From Pseudomonas sp. H3(2019) (lineage in GTDB: Bacteria; Pseudomonadota; Gammaproteobacteria; Pseudomonadales; Pseudomonadaceae), in NCBI RefSeq assembly GCF_007713465.1, contig NZ_VMSG01000018.1:82686-146685 (forward strand): 64,000 bases of DNA, in the 5' to 3' direction. A program made the translations under genes and the position numbers. Within the stretch, counting starts at the first letter, position 1; each line of letters opens with the position of its first letter. The notes under the pieces are model-generated. The model ran no database searches. It saw nothing but the letters and a program-made list of their open reading frames with translations, and had not been told where the DNA came from. Positions 53,105 through 61,200 of this stretch are shown here, piece by piece.

Positions 53105-53146
53105 AAAAAAATGGGCACGCCGACTGGGTCGGGTGCCCATTTTTTG
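53105..53146. terminator. Bidirectional terminator between HU and the RHS island
   Basis: ATGGGCACGCCGAC / GTCGGGTGCCCAT arms flanked by A and T runs (53105-53110 and 53140-53145). It serves the HU gene and the convergent immunity-like gene, and marks the border of the variable island. Confidence 0.92.
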
Positions 53147-53190
53147 TGAGCGCTGATTGGCGCTTTTAACGAATGCCTTCCACTAGTAGA

Positions 53191-53802
53191 TCACGCTTGG
53201 TTTTTATAGGGAGTGAATGAGCGCTCAGCGGTGTAAAAGCCTAGTCCTTTGTCGCCTTTGAATTTTTGTTCGATCATGGCGTCCGCCAGCTCTCGGGAAA
53301 TCAAAAGATCTCCCGAATCACGCTCGCGCGCAATTGCGCCCATTCCTGCGGCGTCATCATGAAGCCAAATTTCATTGAAGTAGAGTATTGAGCCATCGTC
53401 AGAGAGTTCTGCTACCGACTTGCTGTGATCAACCGCGCTTATCGCCTGGGCAGCATTGACGATGTAATAGACTTCGCTCACCTCCTCCCCGTCGGCAGCA
53501 ATACTCGTGGGTGTCAAGAGCTCAATATGGTGACCGGCGTTCTGGACGAGGAAACTCGCTAACCGCTGGCTCACCAACGGGATGTCGCCTAATAACCATA
53601 AGCAGTCGTAAGCCAACAATTTTTTCTTTTGGCATGGGAAAAATATTTTGGGTTTATCCATTTCGGCAGGGTAAGGCTCACCTGTCAGTAGGGACAAATA
53701 GTCAAAGTTCGATCCTGCCGTTTCATAGGAGCCGCGCTCGGCATCGTATGAGCCAATCAATTTATCGTTGTAATAAATAGGGGCTTTCCAGCTTAAGATC
53801 AT
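53191..53802 (-). CDS. Probable immunity protein of the distal RHS cassette (Imm11/DUF1629-like)
   Basis: A 203-residue cytoplasmic protein without signal peptide. The C-terminal part (SGDLLISRELADAMIEQKFKG) resembles the end of DUF1629/Imm11 proteins, a family of predicted immunity partners. It lies 11 bp downstream of the displaced RHS C-terminal cassette with an AHH-type nuclease tip, exactly where an immunity gene is expected. Function inferred from place and family likeness. Confidence 0.65.
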   Translation of the reverse strand: MILSWKAPIYYNDKLIGSYDAERGSYETAGSNFDYLSLLTGEPYPAEMDKPKIFFPCQKKKLLAYDCLWLLGDIPLVSQRLASFLVQNAGHHIELLTPTSIAADGEEVSEVYYIVNAAQAISAVDHSKSVAELSDDGSILYFNEIWLHDDAAGMGAIARERDSGDLLISRELADAMIEQKFKGDKGLGFYTAERSFTPYKNQA

Positions 53803-53813
53803 TTCTGGATCTC

Positions 53814-55343
53814 CTAATTGTAATGAGCGCCAGGGCGTGCATTTTTATTCAGTTGCCTTTCGCCCGAGCGGAGTAATTTGCGCTCGTTGGACACTATTTT
53901 ATCCAACGCTTTGCGATATTGGGCCTGATTCCAATTGGCTCGTTTGCCGATTTTTTCCAGCTGGTCCATTTTGCTTCCAAGGTTTTGGTTGACTCTACCC
54001 ACATGGCGTCCCTCGTGGATTGATCGACGCCCGTCAGTCATGGCCCTGGCCTTATTGGGCAGGAATATTTTGTTCTGCCGGCTTTGTAGGTCGAACCCTG
54101 CCAATTTGAGCAGAGGGTGATTTTTCGTACTGTCGTGTTTGTCGCTCAGTATGTGGTGATCCTGGTACCCCTGTTTTTTCAGACGACCGATACGTCGGTT
54201 TATAGATGACGTACAACTCCAGCCCAGGGGGTCAATCCAGCCATATGGGTTGGCTGCATACAGATAGAGATTGATTCCCCCCGCCAACCCAATCGGATCC
54301 GGCGTCGTAAACCGCCCCACATCCGGATCATAAAACCTGAACGTATTGAAATGCAGCCCCGTCTCCCGGTCCAGGTACTGCCCCTGAAACCGCAGGTTCT
54401 GCTCTTCAATGTAGTACGGCTCGCGCACCTCCTCTAGCGTGTTGCCCCATACCCGATAAGTCGCCTGCCAGACGTTGTGGCCGTCCGCCTCGGTGAGCTG
54501 TTCCGGCAGGCCGTTGAGGTCGTTGTGGTAGTAGCGGATTTTTTGCAGCGGGCCGGTGCCGTCGACGCGGGCCAGGGGTTCGTAACCTTCGTCTTCGTAG
54601 AGGTAGAGGCTGGTCTGCTGATGGCGATGTTCCTGCAACAGGCGCAGGCCGTCCCAGGTGAAGCGGGTTTCGCCCAGCGGGTAGCCGCGGGTGTCGTGCT
54701 CGGTTTTTTCAATGCGTCGGCCCAGCGGGTCGTAGGTCATCCTGACCACGCTGCCGTTTTCGTTGCGCACTTCAATCAACCGGCTTTCGGCGTCGTAGGC
54801 AAAGCGTTGCAAGCCCCGTTTAGCGCTGCGTTTTTCGATCAGCCGGCCAAAGGTGTCGTAGCGGTAACGCTTGTCCTGATAGGTCAGCAGTTTGTTGTGC
54901 ACCACCAGCCCGGCGCCGGGTTGGGGGCTGTCTAGCAGGTTGGCAGCGGCGTCGTAGGCGAAGGTTTCGCGCTGGCCGTGCAGGCTGTCCTGGCTGGCGA
55001 TGATGCGGCCGGTGGCGTCGTAGTGCAGCAGTTGGCGGTGTTGTGCGGCCGGTTGCTGGTCGAGTTTGCCGATCAGGTTGTCGGCGGGGTCGTACTCGAA
55101 GTGCTTTTGCACGGCCGCCGGCATCAGCGATGGCTGGCTGCTGTGGCGGCGTTGGCGTGAGCGTAAACGCCCGCTGCGGTCGTATTCGCTGCGAGTGCTG
55201 ATCTGGCCCTGGGTGCGCAGCACTTCGCGGTGCAGGCGGTCACGTTCGAAATCGCTGATGACCTGGCCGTCGAGGTTGATCTGGTGCAGGTGGCCGCTGC
55301 CGTAGTACAGGCGATTGAGCCAGCGCCCAGCCGGGCGGCCCAA
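53814..55343 (-). CDS. Displaced RHS C-terminal cassette with AHH-type nuclease tip
   Basis: About 509 codons open from a TTG at 55343. It starts in mid-core of the RHS protein (RWLNRLYYGSGHLHQ), runs through YD repeats and the cleavage/junction motif (GRFTTPDPIGLAGG, WIDPLGWSC), and ends in a unique 135-residue tip. The tip has DHHILSDKH, NHPLLKLAGF and HEGRHVGRVN, the His pattern of the AHH/HNH-endonuclease VII toxin group. The secretion N-terminus (membrane region, PAAR) is missing. A fragment of an RHS start (MSDALWAARLG at 55357) is fused out of frame, so this is probably a silent store or remnant. Confidence 0.8.
   Translation of the reverse strand: MGRPAGRWLNRLYYGSGHLHQINLDGQVISDFERDRLHREVLRTQGQISTRSEYDRSGRLRSRQRRHSSQPSLMPAAVQKHFEYDPADNLIGKLDQQPAAQHRQLLHYDATGRIIASQDSLHGQRETFAYDAAANLLDSPQPGAGLVVHNKLLTYQDKRYRYDTFGRLIEKRSAKRGLQRFAYDAESRLIEVRNENGSVVRMTYDPLGRRIEKTEHDTRGYPLGETRFTWDGLRLLQEHRHQQTSLYLYEDEGYEPLARVDGTGPLQKIRYYHNDLNGLPEQLTEADGHNVWQATYRVWGNTLEEVREPYYIEEQNLRFQGQYLDRETGLHFNTFRFYDPDVGRFTTPDPIGLAGGINLYLYAANPYGWIDPLGWSCTSSINRRIGRLKKQGYQDHHILSDKHDSTKNHPLLKLAGFDLQSRQNKIFLPNKARAMTDGRRSIHEGRHVGRVNQNLGSKMDQLEKIGKRANWNQAQYRKALDKIVSNERKLLRSGERQLNKNARPGAHYN
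54263..55328 (-). repeat. Direct repeat of RHS core (copy in distal cassette)
   Basis: 1066 bp nearly identical to 58670-59735 at a constant offset of 4407 bp with no gaps; I counted roughly 15 base differences. It covers the C-terminal YD-repeat core up to the variable toxin junction and is a ready substrate for homologous recombination that would swap toxin tips. Confidence 0.9.
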
Positions 55344-55498
55344 AGCGCGTCAGACATGCGGGTTATTTATCCGACGCAAGCGTCTGGCGCGCCGCGCAAT
55401 CGTTGCGCTTGTTGCGCAATTGTATGCCTTCCATTGCACCTTGCTCTTTGTCGGTTATGGCATGCACATCAGCGCAGTTCTCTCGTTTGTGAGAGCAT

Positions 55499-56509
55499 CT
55501 ATAGGCTGTACAAAATATTGTAGAACGAGGTCGAATTGTCTTTTATCAAGGAAAGGTCCTGGTCTATGGATGTTTTTTCGAATGACGATTTATTTATTGC
55601 CATTCGACGAGTAATTATTGCTTCCAGAAGTTTTCTGAACAGTACCTCATTATTGACGTATTTTTTCAACTTTAGAATTTCGTGAGGCTTGTTTTTCAGA
55701 ATGTAAAAGGAATAGTTCATTAAAATGATATTGGAGACAAACAGATTTTCCGTTGATTGAAGGGGGTTGATCGTGTCAATCAAAATATGAAATATCTGTC
55801 TCTTGTTTTTAGCGTATGCCTGCAAAAATACATCGGGATACATGAATTCGCTATGACGATCATTTAGCCTAAAACGGTAATTTGTGTCGTCGGGTTCGGT
55901 CAATAATGTGACGAGGCTTGTTTGATAATTTTTTAACGTGCTCAGCAGTACATGTTCTTTTCTGCTATCAAATTTGATCGCTTTGTAAACTAGGTCGATG
56001 ACATCCAAAAAAGCTACGGGCCCCCGGGTGTCGGTAGCCATTACCAGCTGATTATCCTTGATGCTGAACCGACGATACGCTTCGTCGTCAATACTCAATT
56101 CGAAAAGCAGGAACCTGAGCATATAGTTCCTGAGTTGGGCATCCGCGTCGAGAGAACTGTTCTTCAAACTGATTAACTGAATCAGAAAGAAGAAAATAAA
56201 ATAGTCTTTGTTGGTGCGTTGACGGTTGTCGATTTCAAGCAGATAGCCAAAGCGGGACAGGACCAAGAGAAGGGCATAGCAGTCCGGCTCCGTGAAACCG
56301 TTTTTTGACATGGATTTTTCGAAGGCGCTTATGGAAAACAAATCGTGCCAGCGGCTGATGTAGAAGGTCGAACCGTTGTGTTTTCTAGCGGCGACAGACA
56401 GCAGTGAAGGCTCGTCTTCTTGGTAAAAAACAGCGCCCAGCTCTTTCGGATATGGACGGATATTCAGGAAATTTTCAAGCTTGTATGAAAAGAGTTTGAA
56501 TATATTCAT
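55499..56509 (-). CDS. Uncharacterised AT-rich protein in the RHS island
   Basis: A 336-residue protein, no domain recognised. It is Lys/Asn/Phe/Ile-rich with base composition clearly more AT-rich than the flanking RHS cores, a sign of transfer. Hydrophobic helices occur (YFIFFFLIQLISL, LLFELSI), but no signal peptide is obvious, and the body looks alpha-helical. It lies between an RHS tip with its immunity-like gene and the next cassette. It could be the orphan immunity gene of a lost toxin or an accessory protein; function unknown. Confidence 0.6.
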   Translation of the reverse strand: MNIFKLFSYKLENFLNIRPYPKELGAVFYQEDEPSLLSVAARKHNGSTFYISRWHDLFSISAFEKSMSKNGFTEPDCYALLLVLSRFGYLLEIDNRQRTNKDYFIFFFLIQLISLKNSSLDADAQLRNYMLRFLLFELSIDDEAYRRFSIKDNQLVMATDTRGPVAFLDVIDLVYKAIKFDSRKEHVLLSTLKNYQTSLVTLLTEPDDTNYRFRLNDRHSEFMYPDVFLQAYAKNKRQIFHILIDTINPLQSTENLFVSNIILMNYSFYILKNKPHEILKLKKYVNNEVLFRKLLEAIITRRMAINKSSFEKTSIDQDLSLIKDNSTSFYNILYSL

Positions 56510-56541
56510 GCTGGTTTTTGCCTGTTATTCCTCCTGATCTA

Positions 56542-56865
56542 CTACCAGTTTGAGGACACTCCATCCTCATCATCAATAGCAATTTCGGTATGAGACCTGA
56601 TCCACTCGAAAAAAGCAGACAGGTCATTTTCGATGCTGGAGGGGTGAGCGCTAATCTCCAAAAAAATACGTTCTTTTTCTAGGAAGAGACGGACGTCGTA
56701 GTTCCAATCTCCCGGACTTCTGGGCTCGGTGCCCATCAATCGGAATTCTTTTTTCTGCAAGCTCTTGGAAAAAGTTCTAAGGCTGGTGATTTTTCGCACT
56801 ATCTCTTTGAGATTGGTCGTGTACCAGATTGTATCCTTAAAAGACAATATAAACTCTGCCGACAT
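56542..56865 (-). CDS. Small protein, probable immunity for the middle RHS tip
   Basis: A 107-residue acidic-ended protein (IAIDDEDGVSSNW) with alternating beta and helical segments (WNYDVRLFLEKERIFLEI, LSAFFEWIRSHTEIAI). It begins 12 bp after the middle RHS C-terminal fragment, the position of an immunity gene, and is AT-rich. No family is recognised with confidence. Confidence 0.6.
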   Translation of the reverse strand: MSAEFILSFKDTIWYTTNLKEIVRKITSLRTFSKSLQKKEFRLMGTEPRSPGDWNYDVRLFLEKERIFLEISAHPSSIENDLSAFFEWIRSHTEIAIDDEDGVSSNW

Positions 56866-56877
56866 TATGGTTACCTT

Positions 56878-57594
56878 CTAACTTCCGTGAGGTCTGCCCG
56901 AAACCGTTGGGTAATCTGGCGGGTTTTTCATTCCGATGTGTGCTTCTGAGGAATGAGTGCTGACGGCTGTTTTTCCGTCATTAGCTAATTCAGTGGTGCC
57001 TGGGTTTCCATGTCTACCTAATGATTTGTGACTGTGAGCATTGTTCGATCCTTTGAACGGTGTGGGGTTCGTATTCCCATAGGCATGAATCTGGACTTCT
57101 GAACCATCAGAGTGTACCCAACGCTGGTTCCTGGTATTTGCTGGATTCGTTCTGGTATAGCCGTTTTGCCGGAGGATTTTCTCCACCTGTTGCACGGATT
57201 TCCCTTTCAGCGACGGAAGTTTGGAGACATTACGTTTATTCGCAAATTTGCCCTTGGCATCGATCCATCTCCCTTTTGAGTTCTGCCTGGTGGCTGGACC
57301 ACAGGCTAGCCCCAACGGGTCTATCCAAGTAAAGGGGTTAGGTGCGTAAACATAGAGATTAAATCCTCCCGCCAACCCAATCGGATCTGGAGTGGTAAAC
57401 CTCCCCACATCCGGATCATAAAACCTGAACGTATTGAAATGCAGCCCCGTCTCCCGGTCCAGGTACTGCCCCTGGAATCGCAGGTTCTGCTCTTCAATGT
57501 AGTACGGCTCGCGCACCTCTCCTAACGTGTTGCCCCACACCCGATAAGTCGCCTGCCAGGTACCATAGATCTCGGTGAATAGTTCTTTGGGGGG
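56878..57594 (-). pseudogene. Displaced RHS C-terminal fragment with second toxin tip
   Basis: The frame opens directly after the TAG of the upstream gene and reads KELFTEIYGTWQATYRVWGN, the last part of an RHS core. The junction WIDPLGLAC and a unique 140-residue tip follow. The tip has LPSLKGKSVQQVEKILRQNG, QRWVHSDGSEVQIHAYG and a His/Gly-rich end (SHKSLGRHGNPGT, SGRPHGS), in the style of predicted polymorphic RNase toxins; the family is not certain. No convincing start exists (a GTG at 57540 only), so it is probably silent until recombined onto a full RHS. Confidence 0.72.
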
Positions 57595-58224
57595 CTACTT
57601 GTTACCTATCCTAAGAATTTTATTTGCCAAAGCTAGATCAAATTGTTTGTTTCCAAATATTGATTTGGTTGCAAGGACTTTTTTGAAGACGTCTGAGTCC
57701 AGGCTCAGGTCATTTTTTTGCGCTGCAAATAATGCAGTTAGAAAGGGGTATGCATAGTTGTCAGGTTCAGCTAATACGTCATCAATTAATGAGGGCGTAC
57801 CAAGGATGCCGTTCTCTGCCTTTGATAAGTAAAATTTTATCAGTCGTTCGTTTATTTTTTTGACTGTTGCGCTTATTTCATCAGGCGATGGGGTTCTAAT
57901 GATGCCGCCCAGCTCGTCACCAAACTGTTTTGTTTCTTCCGATAATGAACTTTTCGACAAAAAAGATGAGTTCAACAGTCGGCTCTGATAGGGCGGTGAT
58001 TTGTTTATGCAGAAGCTAAATGCCTCGCATGTATAAATCTCCAGGCCCGCATAGTAGCCGTCGGCCTTGGTCAAGTGTTGTATGTAAATCTCCCCGAGCT
58101 TTTCCTTGGAGGAAAGTAGGCCAAGTTTGTTTTTGCTTGCTTTCAGGTCCAAGTGGGACGACGTTATCTTTTTTAGCTCCGCCAGTAATTCCACTTCCAA
58201 GCTTTTACGAATTTCTATGCTCAT
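57595..58224 (-). CDS. Probable immunity protein of the full-length RHS effector
   Basis: A 209-residue, AT-rich, mostly helical cytoplasmic protein (KSLEVELLAELKKITSSHLDLKAS in two pieces, and LFAAQKNDLSLDSDVFKKV). Its ATG at 58224 lies 5 bp beyond the RHS stop codon; a GTG at 58233 would overlap that stop by 4 bp (GTGA). Immediate coupling to the effector gene marks it as the cognate immunity gene for the PD-(D/E)XK tip. No named Imm family is recognised. Confidence 0.7.
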   Translation of the reverse strand: MSIEIRKSLEVELLAELKKITSSHLDLKASKNKLGLLSSKEKLGEIYIQHLTKADGYYAGLEIYTCEAFSFCINKSPPYQSRLLNSSFLSKSSLSEETKQFGDELGGIIRTPSPDEISATVKKINERLIKFYLSKAENGILGTPSLIDDVLAEPDNYAYPFLTALFAAQKNDLSLDSDVFKKVLATKSIFGNKQFDLALANKILRIGNK

Positions 58225-58229
58225 TATGT

Positions 58230-61200
58230 TCACTTGTAGATTAAGAGATTGAAGGTTGCGTTGTGCTGTGTGCCTTTCCCACCCAGCGGCACCCCCGGCT
58301 TTCCTTTGGTATCAACCTTGAAGGTACCCTGCGTGCCGGCTGAAGGTTTTATCGTGCCTCCCCCCAAATGTTGTGTGGTGTTGGCCGGCTTAGTCATGTC
58401 GAAGACTTTGGAGTCGGTTTGGTTAGGGGTCAACTTCCCGGTGCCGTGCTTCACTTCAAATACGTGCAGTTTTCCGTTTCGGTCTTTGGCCACGAAGTCA
58501 GCCCGAATACGTTTCCCATTGACCTTCATGGTGACTTCTTCAGCGACGACCTTAAACCCATTTCGCTTAAGGTCATGGATCGCCTTGGTTCGGCCTTTAT
58601 TGCCACTGACTGCGCTTTTGCATGCCCATCCCCATGGGTCCATCCACGTCAGAGGGTTTGGCGCATATTGATAGAGATTGATTCCCCCCGCCAACCCAAT
58701 CGGATCCGGCGTCGTAAACCGCCCCACATCCGGATCATAAAACCTGAACGTATTGAAATGCAGCCCCGTCTCCCGGTCCAGGTACTGCCCCTGAAACCGC
58801 AGGTTCTGCTCTTCAATGTAGTACGGCTCGCGCACCTCTTCTAACGTGTTGCCCCACACCCGATAAGTCGCCTGCCAGACGTTGTGGCCGTCCGCCTCGG
58901 TGAGCTGTTCCGGCAGGCCGTTGAGGTCGTTGTGGTAGTAGCGGATTTTTTGCAGCGGGCCGGTGCCGTCGACGCGGGCCAGGGGTTCGTAGCCTTCGTC
59001 TTCGTAGAGGTAGAGGCTGGTCTGCTGATGGCGATGCTCCTGCAACAGGCGCAGGCCGTCCCAGGTGAAGCGGGTTTCGCCCAGCGGGTAGCCGTGGGTG
59101 TCGTGCTCGGTTTTTTCAATGCGTCGGCCCAGCGGGTCGTAGGTCATCCTGACCACGCTGCCGTTTTCGTTGCGCACTTCAATCAACCGGCTTTCGGCGT
59201 CGTAGGCAAAGCGTTGCAAGCCCCGTTTAGCGCTGCGTTTTTCGATCAGCCGGCCAAAGGTGTCGTAGCGGTAACGCTTGTCCTGATAGGTCAGCAGTTT
59301 GTTGTGCACCACCAGCCCGGCACCGGGTTGCGGGGCGTCCAGCAGGTTGGCGGCGGCGTCGTAGGCGAAGGTTTCGCGCTGGCCGTGCAGGCTGTCCTGG
59401 CTGGCGATGATGCGGCCGGTGGCGTCGTAGTGCAGCAGTTGGCGGTGTTGTGCGGCCGGTTGCTGGTCGAGTTTGCCGATCAGGTTGTCGGCGGGGTCGT
59501 ACTCAAAGTGCTTTTGCACGGCCGCCGGCATCAGCGATGGCTGGCTGCTGTGGCGGCGTTGGCGTGAGCGTAAACGCCCGCTGCGGTCGTATTTGCTGCG
59601 AGTGCTGATCTGGCCCTGGGTGCGCAGCACTTCGCGGTGCAGGCGGTCACGTTCGAAATCGCTGATGACCTGGCCGTCGAGGTTGATCTGGTGCAGGTGG
59701 CCGCTGCCGTAGTACAGGCGATTGAGCCAGCGCCCGTCGGGCAGTTGGGTCTGGATCAGGTTGCCGAGTTCGTCGTAGTGGTGCTGCAGGTTGCCGGCCG
59801 TGCTTTGTTCTTTGAGCAATTGGCCGAGGGCATCGTAGGCGAAGCTCAGGGCTTGGACGTTGCCCTGGTGGTCGGTGAAAGTGACGGCGGTGAGCTGGTC
59901 CAGCGGGTCGTAGCTGTAGTCGGTGCGGCCATCGTCGGTGACTTTGGCGATCAGCCGGCCAACGGCGTCGCGTTCCAGGCGATGAACGATGGGGGCCGGC
60001 GGTGCTTCGGGGACGACGGCCAGGCCATTACCGTAAGGCGCCGGAATCGCCGTGACCGCCGCGACGTTATCCAGCAGATCATAGGTGTAGCGCTTGGCGC
60101 TACCGTCGAGGTCTTGTTGTTCGGTCAGCCGGTCTCCAGCATCCCAGGCGAACCGATAACTTTCACCGTTCTCATTGGTCAGCGCTTGCAGTCGCCCGTA
60201 GCTGTCGTACCCGAACTGCACCTGCCGGCCATGGGCGTCGGTGCGCTGACGCACCTGGCCGCGACGGTTATGTTGATACAGGGTGGTATGCCCGGCCGGG
60301 TCGGTGTAGCCGGTCAACTGGCCGCTGACGTCGCGCTGATACTGCTCGGTGCGGCCGTCCGGCAACTGGCTGCTGATCAACCGCCCCTGGGCGTCGTAGC
60401 TGAATTGGGTGCGTTCGCCGAGGGCATCGGTGATGACTTGCAGATAGCCCCGGTTGTCATAGCTGAACCGCGTCGGATAACCCGAGCAATCGATGTGTTC
60501 GACCAGTTGACCGAACGGGTTCCAGCGCAGTTTTTTGCTTTTGCCGGCGGCGTCGATGATCTCGACGACCTGGCCGTGGGTGTCGTAGCGGTAGCGGGTG
60601 ATGTGGCCCAGCGGATCGGTTTCGGCGATGCAGTTGCCGCGCTGATCGTAGCGATATTGCCAGCTGTTACTGGCGGCATCGGTTTCCACCAGCGGCAAGG
60701 CCCAGTGTTCCAGCCATAGGGTCGAGTCACTGCGGCCCAGCGGGTCGGTTTCACCGATCAGGTTGCCGGCGTCGTCGTAGCTGTATTCGTAGCGCCCGCC
60801 CAGTGGGTCGGTGGCGCTGAGCAATTGGCGCTCGTCGTTCCACTCGAACTGCCAGGCCTGGCCGAGGTTGTCGGTGTATTCGGTGATTTGGTGCTGGGTG
60901 TTCCAGCGCCGTGTACTGATGCGCTGCGAGCCATCGGTGATGCGCGTGACACCGGCGACGAGGTCATAGTCGAACTGATAGGCGTCGCCTTCGTCGGTCC
61001 AGTGCTGGACCACGCGCCATTCAAGGTCTTCAACCAACGCCCATTCATAGAAACAACGCAGCCCCGTAGGCAACTGATGCTCGACCATCCGCCGACCGGC
61101 GTCGTAGGCGAAGCGCCGTTGCACCTGGCCGGTGGCGTCGCGCACTTCGGCCAGATCGCCCATTGCGTCGTAGCCGTAGCTGACGAGCACTTCGCGGTGT

